From a bacterium (GTDB lineage Bacteria > Bacteroidota > Bacteroidia > Chitinophagales > Saprospiraceae): 52,260 nt of DNA. Each line of letters begins with the position of its first letter. Positions within the stretch are counted from its first letter, which is position 1. The stretch is taken from NCBI GenBank assembly GCA_024742755.1, contig JANSXW010000030.1, positions 1 to 52,260 on the forward strand. The letters run 5' to 3'. Below the pieces are notes generated by a model. The model ran no database searches. It was not told where the DNA came from and worked only from the letters and a program-made list of their open reading frames with translations. The position numbers were made by a program, and so were the translations under genes. This document shows positions 34,240 through 42,688 of the stretch, piece after piece.

Positions 34240-34590
34240 ATGCAAAAGACCTTATCTGCAACCCTGGCCATCCTGGTGGGTGGCGCCGTAGGGCAGGCCC
34301 TGCTCGCCTGGTGGAGCCTGCCGGTGCTGGCTGCCCTGATTGCCCTTCTTTTCCGTTTGCGCCCCCGCCCTGCCCTGCTGGGCGGATTTCTGGGCGGGCT
34401 GCTGCTGTGGGGAGGCTATGCCGCTATCCTGAATGCCCAGAATAATGGCATTTTAAGTGCAAAAATTGGTGTGCTTTTTGGTGGTATTGGCGGGCCGCTG
34501 CTGGTACTCGTTACCGGGCTCTTTGGCGCGGTATTCGCTGCCCTGGGCGCCTGGACCGGCAGCCTGGCCAGAGGCGATTCAGGTTCCTGA
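34240..34590 (+). CDS. Small membrane protein, four predicted helices
   Basis: 116 residues, very hydrophobic, with four likely transmembrane stretches (~5-27, ~30-41, ~46-66 and ~75-107) rich in Gly and Ala. No named family recognised. It starts 2 bases after the penicillin acylase stop, which implies translational coupling and a membrane role connected with that enzyme, or simple read-through. No signal sequence apart from the first helix. Confidence 0.68.
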   Translation: MQKTLSATLAILVGGAVGQALLAWWSLPVLAALIALLFRLRPRPALLGGFLGGLLLWGGYAAILNAQNNGILSAKIGVLFGGIGGPLLVLVTGLFGAVFAALGAWTGSLARGDSGS

Positions 34591-34713
34591 AGGCCCTGCT
34601 TTTCGACCGGCTCACTTCCTACGAAGAGCGTTCCAAACCTTAATTCCGTCGAATAACCTTGACCGGAGGCGTTCATATGGTTACCTTTAACAACGAAATG
34701 CTAAAACAGAATA

Positions 34714-35073
34714 ATGGAGAACAACAGTTACGAACGGGCCCGCAAAAGGGTAAAAGAAAAAAAGAAATTCTACGAGCACTTAGGCTCTTTCCTCATTGTC
34801 AATATTTTCCTGTTTTTGTTGAATATCTTCACTTCGCCAAGCCACTTTTGGTTTATCTATCCACTCCTGGGCTGGGGTGTAGGCCTGATGAGCCACTATT
34901 ATCAGGTGTTTGGCTTTCCGGGCATGCGGGGAGAAACCGCAGACTGGGAACAGCGGGAACTGGAAAAGGAATTGCGCAGGCTCAACAGCGGCTACCACGA
35001 TGAAGACCACCTGGAGCTTAAGCAACTGGATAAAAAACCTCAAAAGAAATGGCGCGACGAGGACTTGGTTTAA
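34714..35073 (+). CDS. 2TM domain-containing protein
   Basis: 119 residues matching the 2TM domain: a basic start (ARKRVKEKKKFYEHLGS), helix SFLIVNIFLFLLNIF, the conserved SPSHFWFIYPLLGWGVGLMSHYYQVFG second helix and a charged tail. Found widely in Bacteroidota, often next to LytTR regulators; function unknown. Two helices anchor it in the membrane with a cytoplasmic tail. It overlaps nothing and converges on cysE, 11 bases away. The ATG at 34714 gives the usual length. Confidence 0.85.
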   Translation: MENNSYERARKRVKEKKKFYEHLGSFLIVNIFLFLLNIFTSPSHFWFIYPLLGWGVGLMSHYYQVFGFPGMRGETADWEQRELEKELRRLNSGYHDEDHLELKQLDKKPQKKWRDEDLV

Positions 35074-35084
35074 GTAAGCCTTTA

Positions 35085-35906
35085 CTACATCCCGCCCGGC
35101 GTGCGCTCTGCTTCCGGTTGAGCAACGCTTTTGTAGTAGACCCTTGATCCGGGAGCTACGCTACGGGTGATCCATACGTTGCCTCCAATTACACTATCGC
35201 GTCCAATAATGGTCTCCCCTCCTAAAATCGTTGCGCCGGAATAGATCACTACATTATCCTCAATGGTTGGATGACGCTTGGTTTTCGCATATTCTTTGCG
35301 GACACTCAGGGCACCCAGGGTGACGCCCTGATAAATCTTCACGTTATTGCCAATCTCCACCGTCTCGCCAATGACAACGCCCGTACCGTGATCAATGCAG
35401 AACCGTTCGCCAATGGTGGCGCCAGGGTGTATATCAATCCCGGTAACCCCATGCACATGCTCGGTGAGGATTCTCGGAATTAACGGTACGCCCAGCCGGT
35501 GAAAAGTATTCGCCAACCGGAACACCGCGATGGCCCGGAAGCCCGGGTAAGTCCGGATTACCTCCGTACGGCTAACGGCTGCCGGGTCACCTGCCATGAT
35601 CGCATCCGCATCCATCTGAAGGAGCTCGAAATTCCGGGGGAGCTCGTCCAGGAAAGCGGCTTCCAGATCCTCTGCGCGTGTGGGCAGCAGGTCCTCAATC
35701 TTTTCAAGCAGGGTAAAGAGTTCCAGCTTCAGTTGCTGATAATGCTGCCCGACCTCCCGTTCGCTGCGGTACCGGCGGTTGGCCAGTTCCGGAAACATAA
35801 GCGTAAGCAACCCATCCAGCCAGCTGCACACCTCGCTGGGCGAAGGGATTTTGCGGGAATCGCGATGGGCGCGGAACAATTGCTGGATAAACTGCTGCTC
35901 TTTCAT
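35085..35906 (-). CDS. cysE: Serine O-acetyltransferase
   Basis: 273 residues of the CysE/EpsC type. An N-terminal helical region (~1-150) precedes a left-handed beta-helix with hexapeptide repeats: IDIHPGATIGERFCIDHGTGVVIGETVEIGNNVKIYQGVTLGA, IEDNVVIYSGATILGGETIIG and VIGGNVWITRSV. The conserved HG in IDHGTGVVIGE and DIHPGA hold the catalytic histidine. It makes O-acetylserine from serine and acetyl-CoA, the first step of cysteine synthesis. The longer N-terminus is like EpsC. No cysK is nearby. Confidence 0.9.
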   Translation of the reverse strand: MKEQQFIQQLFRAHRDSRKIPSPSEVCSWLDGLLTLMFPELANRRYRSEREVGQHYQQLKLELFTLLEKIEDLLPTRAEDLEAAFLDELPRNFELLQMDADAIMAGDPAAVSRTEVIRTYPGFRAIAVFRLANTFHRLGVPLIPRILTEHVHGVTGIDIHPGATIGERFCIDHGTGVVIGETVEIGNNVKIYQGVTLGALSVRKEYAKTKRHPTIEDNVVIYSGATILGGETIIGRDSVIGGNVWITRSVAPGSRVYYKSVAQPEAERTPGGM

Positions 35907-35956
35907 GATGATTTATTCATAATGTCTAATCATAAAAGTTGAACACCGGAAAAGTT

Positions 35957-36652
35957 TTACCGGGGCTTGCGTATTTCTGCCCATGCTGCTTTTGTGCGGT
36001 CGTGTATCGTGGTTTTGATGAACTGCTCCAGGGCAGGGAAGCCCTCCTTGTCAAAGGTTTCCCGGATTTGCCCTTCGCTAAGGTAGCTCACCCGGTCACA
36101 CACCTGCCGCACGGTAGCCATAATGTGGGAGCTTAGCAGCAGGCAGAGGCCGTTGCGCTTGAGCTCTTCCAAAATTTCGTACAGGATTTCCGTACTCTCA
36201 AGGTCCAGCCCGCTGAAAGGCTCGTCCAGCAGCAAAACCTGATAGCCGCCCGCTAAAATACCCAGCAATGCCAGCTTTTTTCGCATCCCCGTGGAATAGG
36301 TCTCGGTCAGGTCTTTCAGCGGCAGCTGGAAAAGCCCGTTCCACTTTTCAATGGGGAAGCCCGGGTTGCGGTGGCTGCACAGTTCGAGGTATTCCTGCCC
36401 GGTCTGATACGGATAGAAATAGGGCTCCGCGGGCAGGTACCCCATCCCGGCAGGCGATAAAGGCGCTCCCTGCCAGGTGACTTCCCCGGAAAATGCAGGG
36501 CCCAAACGGCATAAGGCTTTAAAAAAAGTGGTTTTCCCGGCTCCGTTGACCCCCAAAATACCGTGTACTTCACCGGCCGCAGCTTTCAGATTGATTGCGT
36601 CCAGGATGAGCGTATTGCCATAGCCGGCAGTCAGGTTGCTGATGTTAAGCAT
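35957..36652 (-). CDS. ABC transporter ATP-binding protein
   Basis: 231 residues, a single ABC domain: Walker A GVNGAGKT (34-41), signature YSTGM (119-123), Walker B VLLLDEP (139-145), D-loop SGLD, H-switch SSHIM. The type is an export-like ATPase that pairs with the membrane protein upstream. Its start lies inside the end of that gene (8-base overlap), so they are coupled. Substrate unknown. Confidence 0.9.
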   Translation of the reverse strand: MLNISNLTAGYGNTLILDAINLKAAAGEVHGILGVNGAGKTTFFKALCRLGPAFSGEVTWQGAPLSPAGMGYLPAEPYFYPYQTGQEYLELCSHRNPGFPIEKWNGLFQLPLKDLTETYSTGMRKKLALLGILAGGYQVLLLDEPFSGLDLESTEILYEILEELKRNGLCLLLSSHIMATVRQVCDRVSYLSEGQIRETFDKEGFPALEQFIKTTIHDRTKAAWAEIRKPR

Positions 36653-37604
36653 GGTATGCCATTTTGAAGTGATGCCTCGTTCTTTTCACAAACCGCAGCA
36701 AGTAGAAACCGACCAACGGCAACAGGAGGGGAAAGAACAGGCTGAAGTAAGCCAGGGTGACCGGCAGGCTTTGCACAACCCGTTGCCGGCCCGGGTGCCA
36801 GGTGGCGTATTTGTAAGCGATGGAGAAAGCCAGCATCAGCGCAATAAAACCCAAACCAATGAATGCCAGGTACCAGTACTGCGGATGAAAAACCAGGTGC
36901 AAAACCAGGCCCGGCGCAAAAACCAGCAACTGCAGCGCAAAATGCCGCAGCCCGTGCCGCCACGCCCCTCCTCCATTAACGATGACTGCTATCGTCACCT
37001 CCCGGGGTTCCTGAAATTCAAAAACCGATGGGATGAAGCTGGCCCAAAGCAACAGGACAATCAGCAAGACCATCATGCCGTAGGGGACTGCAAGGCTTAA
37101 CAACCAAAGCAGGACAAACAGGGCACCGTGCCGCCTCAGCGCGCTCCGCCACTCAAATAGCGCAACGGGCAACCTGCTTACGAAAAACGTTGGGTTGAAA
37201 GACGCCCGCGCTGCCCGAACCGGCAGGAAGCCACAGGCAAGACTGGCCATGACAGCTGCCGGCCAAATCCACCAATTCCCACTATAAACCAGCAAGGGCA
37301 ATACCACTGCACTACTCACCATCGCATACTCCATGCCCGGGACCCAGCCCACCGGAAATCCGGTACGCTTTAGAAAAGGGTGGTCTTTGCGCTTGTAGTG
37401 CCAGCTTACGCACAGCAGCAACGCGATCAATGGAATGCTCCAACCGGGCGCCCCGCTCATTGCTTCCATACCCTGCAGGGCAAAGACCAGCAGAAGGGGC
37501 AGGGCAATAACGCCAGGCCAGCCTGCAGAATACAGCACGCGGCTCAACTGCCGCAACCGGAAGCGAAAATAGACTTTGAAACTGTTAGTGGTACCCTTCT
37601 TCAT
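36645..37604 (-). CDS. ABC transporter membrane protein
   Basis: 319 residues (330 if the upstream start at 37637 is used), with about seven to eight predicted helices such as GVIALPLLLVFALQG, IPLIALLLCVSW, GALFVLLWLLSLAVPYGMMVLLIVLLLWASF and YWYLAFIGLGFIALMLAFSIAYKYA. No named family recognised; it resembles multi-helix ABC exporter permeases by context only. The overlap with the ATPase gene implies a two-component exporter. Start 37604 (MKKGTTNS) was preferred because of the basic start ahead of the first helix. The N-terminus KVYFRFRLRQLSRVLYSAGWPG looks cytoplasmic. Confidence 0.75.
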   Translation of the reverse strand: MKKGTTNSFKVYFRFRLRQLSRVLYSAGWPGVIALPLLLVFALQGMEAMSGAPGWSIPLIALLLCVSWHYKRKDHPFLKRTGFPVGWVPGMEYAMVSSAVVLPLLVYSGNWWIWPAAVMASLACGFLPVRAARASFNPTFFVSRLPVALFEWRSALRRHGALFVLLWLLSLAVPYGMMVLLIVLLLWASFIPSVFEFQEPREVTIAVIVNGGGAWRHGLRHFALQLLVFAPGLVLHLVFHPQYWYLAFIGLGFIALMLAFSIAYKYATWHPGRQRVVQSLPVTLAYFSLFFPLLLPLVGFYLLRFVKRTRHHFKMAYHA

Positions 37605-37828
37605 GCGCTCGATCGTAATCAGGCTCAAGTTAGCCAAATCAGGGAGATTTACCCTTCAGCATTCTGCCAACACCCTTTGATCGAAGATGAAACACAGGGA
37701 CGAAACCTACAAACACTGAACATTCTGCACTTGTTCCTGTATTTTAGCCGCAATTCAGGTTGCCTGCCCGAACCATGGCAGCATACCTGAGCACCCCAAA
37801 CTCAAGCCAAGCCTAAAACAACAACACC

Positions 37829-38797
37829 ATGATAAAAACCCAGGGGCTCACGCGCCGTTTTGGTGATTTTACCGCCGTCAGGGAAGTTTCCTTCGAATTG
37901 CAGGAGGGAGAAACCCTTGCCCTTATCGGCCCCAGTGGCTGCGGCAAAACCACCACCCTGAAAATGCTCAACCGGCTGATCACACCGACGGCAGGCAAGG
38001 TTTGGGTGAACGGGCAGGACATCAGCCAGCAACCGGTAGTACAGCTGCGCCGCCAAATGGGTTATGTCATTCAGGATATGGGGCTGTTCCCGCACTACAC
38101 CGTAGCAGAGAACATCGCCGTAGTGCCCAGGCTGCTGGGGTGGGAAACCGGCAAAATCAAAACCCGGACTGGTGCCTTGCTGGAGCAACTGGGGCTGGAC
38201 ACTGGTGCTTTTGCTCAAAAATACCCGCACGAGCTAAGCGGCGGGCAGCAGCAGCGGGTAGGCATTGCACGGGCACTGGCTGCCAATCCACCCATCGTGC
38301 TTATGGATGAGCCCTTCGGCGCACTTGACCCCCTCACCCGGCAGCAAATCCGGCGCGACTTCATGGAGCTGGAGGAGCTGCGCTCGAAGACGACCATTAT
38401 GGTGACCCACGATATTGAGGAAGCTTTTGAAATGGGCAGCCTCATTTGCCTGCTCAACCGGGGCGAAGTGCAGCAACTCGCCCCACCGGAAGCCTTGCTG
38501 CAGTCCCCCGCCAACGACTTTGTGGCCGACTTTGTCGCGGAAAAAGCCGCACAGCTTGAGCTGCGGTCGGCAAAACTGCGGGATATCTTCAGCGAACTGC
38601 CCGAAGTGCCCCCACTGCAAGGTACTGCGCTGACGCTATCCCCTACCCTGCCGCTACTAAGGGCCATCTACCGGCTCGCCAAAGCTCGGGCCGAGCATCC
38701 GCTTGGCGCCACCACTTACCAGGGGCAACAACGCTACTTCACCCTCCCGATCCTTATCGAAGCCTTTAAAAACAACCTGCAGTCATGGGCGAACTAA
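37829..38797 (+). CDS. Glycine betaine/osmoprotectant ABC importer ATPase (OpuCA/ProV-like)
   Basis: 322 residues. Walker A GPSGCGKTT (34-42), Q-loop QDMGLFP, signature ELSGGQQQRVGIARAL, Walker B VLMDEPFGALDPLTR and the H-switch MVTHDIEEAF are typical of the quaternary-amine uptake ATPases (OpuA/OpuC/ProV group). A C-terminal extension (~240-322) replaces the CBS pair of some members; no CBS motif is visible. It overlaps the next gene by 13 bases, so both subunits are translated together. It powers uptake of an osmoprotectant such as betaine or choline. Confidence 0.9.
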   Translation: MIKTQGLTRRFGDFTAVREVSFELQEGETLALIGPSGCGKTTTLKMLNRLITPTAGKVWVNGQDISQQPVVQLRRQMGYVIQDMGLFPHYTVAENIAVVPRLLGWETGKIKTRTGALLEQLGLDTGAFAQKYPHELSGGQQQRVGIARALAANPPIVLMDEPFGALDPLTRQQIRRDFMELEELRSKTTIMVTHDIEEAFEMGSLICLLNRGEVQQLAPPEALLQSPANDFVADFVAEKAAQLELRSAKLRDIFSELPEVPPLQGTALTLSPTLPLLRAIYRLAKARAEHPLGATTYQGQQRYFTLPILIEAFKNNLQSWAN

Positions 38798-40335
38798 TTA
38801 CCTTCTTCAGCGATAATCAGGAAAAAGTGATGGAGCAGGTCCTCGAACACATTGGGCTTACTTTTATCTCGCTTTTGCTGGCCGCGGTTATTGCGATCCC
38901 CGCAGGCATCTTCATCACACGCCGCCCCAGGTTGTCCGGTGGCGTGCTCGCTTTCACGGGCATACTGCAGACCATTCCAAGCATTGCGTTGCTGGGTTTT
39001 TTGATCCCTATTCTGGGCATTGGGCTCAAACCCGCCATTTTTGCCCTGTTCCTGTATGCCCTGCTGCCCATCCTGCGCAATACTTACACCGGGATTAGCG
39101 AAGTGGATGCTGCCGTTAAGGAAGCGGCGCTGGGCATAGGATTGTCCAAAGGGCAATTGCTGCGGCAGGTGGAGCTCCCACTGGCACTGCCGGTGATATT
39201 TGCCGGGCTGAGAACAGCAACCGTCATTAACGTGGGGGTGGCTACGCTCGCTGCCTACATCGGTGCCGGCGGGCTTGGAGAGTTTATCTTTGGAGGCATC
39301 GCGCTCAACAACGCCACGATGATCCTCGCCGGCGCCTTGCCCGCTGCCCTGCTTGCTATTATCTTTGACCAGCTGCTGGCATTGCTGCAAAATGCCAACG
39401 CGCGCAAGCTCTCCAAAGCAGGCAAGCCTCTGCTGCTGATCATCCCGCTGCTCTCTTCCGCCTACTTCTGGCCGCAGGCTTATGCGCCAGGCTGGAGCGC
39501 CGGTTTTCCACCCGAATTCATGGGCCGCCCCGATGGCTATCAGAAGGTAGTGGACACTTACGGCGTGGATTTCACGACTACCATCCTAAACAATGCATTA
39601 ATGTATAAGGCTGTTTATGAAGGGGAAGTGGACGTCATCAGCGGCTATGCTACCGATGGCCGGGTGGAGGCCTATCGCCTCCGGCAGCTAGAAGACGACC
39701 GCCACGCTTTCCCCCCGTATTACTGTGCTCCAATTATGCAGAAAAAGTTGACTGAGGAAAATAAAAAACTAACGGACGTACTCAACTTACTCTCCGGGCG
39801 GATCAATGATTCAGTGATGACGGTACTGAACTACCGGGTAGACTTCGACAAAATCTCGCCCGGACAGGTTGCACAGGACTTTCTAAAAGCGGAGGGGCTC
39901 TGGCAACCGGACCAAAAGGAAGGCGGGGAAACGCTCATCATCGGTTCCAAGATTTTTACCGAACAGTACATTCTGGTGGAGCTTTTCTCTCAGCTCATCA
40001 ATGGGTACACCGATTACGATGTGGATACCCGCCCGGGGCTGGGGGGCACCAAGATTTGCTTTGATGCTTTGCGGAACGGCGAGATCGACCTTTATCCGGA
40101 GTACACCGGAACGGGGTTGCAGGTGCTGCTCGACCCGCCTCAGGATACCCTGGAGCGCATCATCACGCAGCCCGATGCCGTTTACCGCTATGTCAGCCGG
40201 GAATTTGAGGCGCAGTATGGGCTGCAGTGGCTTGCCCCACTTGGGTTTAATAACACCTATGCCCTGATGATGCGGGAGGCGCAGGCGGAGTCTCTGAATA
40301 TAAAATCCATATCCGATCTTATCCGGCAGCAGTAA
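38785..40335 (+). CDS. Osmoprotectant ABC permease fused to a circularly permuted substrate-binding domain
   Basis: 516 residues. The first ~215 are a ProW/OpuB-type permease (LTFISLLLAAVIAIPAGIF, TIPSIALLGFLIP, EAALGIGLSKGQLLRQVELPLALPVIFAGLRTATV, the EAA loop). The rest is a quaternary-amine binding domain in an unusual order. Residues 241-~375 (EFMGRPDGYQKVV, VDVISGYATDGRVEAYRL, LEDDRHAFPPYY, VLNYRVD) correspond to the C-terminal half of OpuCC-type proteins. Residues 384-516 (IIGSKIFTEQYIL, LGGTKICFDAL, GEIDLYPEYTGTG, GFNNTYALMM, SISDL) correspond to their N-terminal half. Normally the SISDL end leads into the RPDG part; here the two are swapped end to end. The permease is membrane-bound and the domain faces the periplasm. 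Confidence 0.88.
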   Translation: MGELITFFSDNQEKVMEQVLEHIGLTFISLLLAAVIAIPAGIFITRRPRLSGGVLAFTGILQTIPSIALLGFLIPILGIGLKPAIFALFLYALLPILRNTYTGISEVDAAVKEAALGIGLSKGQLLRQVELPLALPVIFAGLRTATVINVGVATLAAYIGAGGLGEFIFGGIALNNATMILAGALPAALLAIIFDQLLALLQNANARKLSKAGKPLLLIIPLLSSAYFWPQAYAPGWSAGFPPEFMGRPDGYQKVVDTYGVDFTTTILNNALMYKAVYEGEVDVISGYATDGRVEAYRLRQLEDDRHAFPPYYCAPIMQKKLTEENKKLTDVLNLLSGRINDSVMTVLNYRVDFDKISPGQVAQDFLKAEGLWQPDQKEGGETLIIGSKIFTEQYILVELFSQLINGYTDYDVDTRPGLGGTKICFDALRNGEIDLYPEYTGTGLQVLLDPPQDTLERIITQPDAVYRYVSREFEAQYGLQWLAPLGFNNTYALMMREAQAESLNIKSISDLIRQQ

Positions 40336-40344
40336 AAGCCGGGG

Positions 40345-42066
40345 TTAGAAACCCTCAGCCTTATACCGGACCTGCCCGTCCACCATCGTCATCAGCACTT
40401 TGGATTCGAGGATTTCTTCGTCCGTACAATTGACCAGGTCATGTGAAAGCACCACGAAGTCCGCTGCTTTCCCTTTGGTAACGGAGCCTTTGAAGCCCTC
40501 CTCAAAGCCAGCGTAGGCGTTGCCCAGGGTGTAGGAATGAATAGCCTCTTCCCGGGTCATCCGTTGCTCCGGGAAAAACTCGAAGCCATTGTCCGCGCGC
40601 TTGCGGGTAACGGAAGCATAGAAGCTCAGCAGGGGGTCTACGTCCTCCACCGGGGCGTCTGTGCCATTAGCGATAATGACGCCTTCATCCAGCAGGCTGC
40701 GCCAGGGGTAGGCGCCTAGGCGGGAGCGCTCTCTGCCCAATCGTTTTTCCACAAAGGGGGCATCCGAGGTACAGTGAATGCCTTGCATGGAGGCAATAAT
40801 GCCCATTTCGCGAAAGCGTGGGATGTCGGCCGTATCGAGATGCTGTGCGTGCTCGATGCGCCAGCGGAGGTTCTCCTTTGCCGGGTTGGCGTTGAATTGT
40901 TCTTCGTAGATGTTGAGGACCACCCGGTTGGCGCGGTCGCCGATGGCGTGCACGCACATTTGCATATCGTTGTCCATAGCCAGCTGAGCGATGTTTTTTA
41001 CCTCCGGGATGGGTGTGGTGTTTTGCCCGGTGAAGCCCTTCTTATCGTTGTAGGCCCGCAACAGCCAGGCACCGAAGGCACCAAGGGCACCGTCCACTTC
41101 GGACTTGATGGCCCGGCAGGTGAAGTAATGGTTGCCGATGTCAATTTTTGGATACCCTTCCAGGTTGTCCTTCATCTCGTCATAGCTGTGGCGAACCATG
41201 GCCCACAGGCGGAGATCGAGCTCGCCAGCCTCTGCCATTTGCTCGTAGCGCTCCAGTTCAAAGTATTTGGAACCCGCATCCTGGAATGAAGTGACGCCTT
41301 TTTTCAGGCACTCTTCTTCCGCCAGCTCAATAGCTCTGTACCACTCTTTCGTCTTGGCTTCCTCGGAAAGGCCGGCGCGGTAGTCATCGTATGCTGCATT
41401 GATGAGGCTCATGGCACGCTCTTCGAATACGCCGATTGCTTTGCCCCGGGAGTCCCGGACCACCTCCCCTCCCGAAGGATCAGGGGTTTCGGCAGTCACC
41501 CCGGCGAGTTCCATGGCCTTCGCATTGGCAAACAGGGAGTGCCCGCTTGCGTGCCGCAGCATGACCGGGTTATCGGCTGATACGGCGCTCAGCGCATCGT
41601 GGTAAGGGTAGCCCAAAACCGAGGGGCTTGGCGTCTCTGTCCACTTTTCCTGATGCCAGCCACGGCCTACAATCCATTCTCCGGGCTCAGCCTGTTCAGC
41701 GGCTTCGGCTACCATCTGCACAATCTCCTCCCAACTGCTGACGTTGAGGAAGTTGAGGTTGATCAGGCTGTACCCAAGACCGGAAAAATGCCCATGCCCC
41801 TCTATAAAACCAGGCATCATGAAGCGCCCCTGCAAATCAATTACTTCGGTGCTGTCTCCCCGGAGTGCCATCACATCAGCGGTGCTTCCCACTTCTATGA
41901 TCCGGCCCGCTCTGAGGGCAACTGCCTCTGCGCCAGGCAACAAGGTGTCTACGGTGTAAATGTTGCCGTTGATCATCAGGGTGTCGGCAAACTGGCCTGT
42001 GGGTGGGCTTTGGCTGCAGCCTGTGCCTAAAGCCAGGAGCAGGAAAAAGAAAAGGACTCGGTTCAT
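40345..42066 (-). CDS. Amidohydrolase family lipoprotein (YtcJ-like)
   Basis: 573 residues, a metal-dependent hydrolase of the YtcJ/N-substituted formamide deformylase type. A lipoprotein signal (MNRVLFFFLLLALGTGC, Cys17) is followed by DTLMINGNIYTVD, the metal-site FIEGHGHFSGLG, and late motifs CVHAIGDRANRVVL, RWRIEHAQHLD and NGTDAPVEDVDPL with the metal-binding Asp. Family members cleave amide or urea-like bonds of unknown natural substrate; the lipid anchor places it outside the cytoplasm. It faces the Opu fusion gene with 9 bases between stops. Confidence 0.88.
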   Translation of the reverse strand: MNRVLFFFLLLALGTGCSQSPPTGQFADTLMINGNIYTVDTLLPGAEAVALRAGRIIEVGSTADVMALRGDSTEVIDLQGRFMMPGFIEGHGHFSGLGYSLINLNFLNVSSWEEIVQMVAEAAEQAEPGEWIVGRGWHQEKWTETPSPSVLGYPYHDALSAVSADNPVMLRHASGHSLFANAKAMELAGVTAETPDPSGGEVVRDSRGKAIGVFEERAMSLINAAYDDYRAGLSEEAKTKEWYRAIELAEEECLKKGVTSFQDAGSKYFELERYEQMAEAGELDLRLWAMVRHSYDEMKDNLEGYPKIDIGNHYFTCRAIKSEVDGALGAFGAWLLRAYNDKKGFTGQNTTPIPEVKNIAQLAMDNDMQMCVHAIGDRANRVVLNIYEEQFNANPAKENLRWRIEHAQHLDTADIPRFREMGIIASMQGIHCTSDAPFVEKRLGRERSRLGAYPWRSLLDEGVIIANGTDAPVEDVDPLLSFYASVTRKRADNGFEFFPEQRMTREEAIHSYTLGNAYAGFEEGFKGSVTKGKAADFVVLSHDLVNCTDEEILESKVLMTMVDGQVRYKAEGF

Positions 42067-42688
42067 ACTAATTCATTATTTGAAGCGCTCAAAATAATGA
42101 ACTTTTGGCAGACTAGTGCCGGTAGCCCTTCCAGGTACCGCCGTACCGGTACCCCGGTTGTTGCCGGTGTTGCTCACAACAAGCTTTACAGACGAAAACC
42201 CAGGGGCTTTTCTTTTGAAGCTGCACCCTGTAGAGGGTGGTTTCCTCCCGATCGCAGGAATAACAAGTCTTTGTTTTCATACTTATGTACAAGTGCAGAG
42301 GCGGGACAACAGTTTTAAGAAATCAGAAGAAATTTAACAGCGATTTTGAAACCCAATGAAATCCCTGACGTATTAAGTGCAGAAATATTAGAAATTACCG
42401 TATATTTACTCCCCAATACCGAGAGCACTTAGTATCTATCTTACCAAGATTGTACAACGTACAACACTTCCCCACAACACTAAGACAATAAAGAACACGC
42501 TATATATCAATCTCGCGGAGAGGTTGACATTAATTAATTGACAACATCAAACAGATATGCCCAAAAACAGCATGTTAGGCTATGCCTAATACGCTGCCTT
42601 TTGCTACTTAATCTGTCACAGTGTACTGTAGAGGGCGCGGGGTTTGATATCTGTTTGGGTTCTTAAGTTTTTTAAAACCCGAATATTT
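42067..42688. other. 622-base intergenic region before the giant protease
   Basis: No convincing gene. Two palindromes stand out: TTAGGCTATGCCTAA at 42575-42589 (perfect around a 3-base centre) and a 23-base imperfect one, GTTGACATTAATTAATTGAC plus AAC, at 42523-42545. Either could bind a regulator of the downstream gene or of the divergent amidohydrolase. No TTTG/TAnnTTTG pair was found. The AT-rich part (42300-42560) may hold the promoter. Confidence 0.4.
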
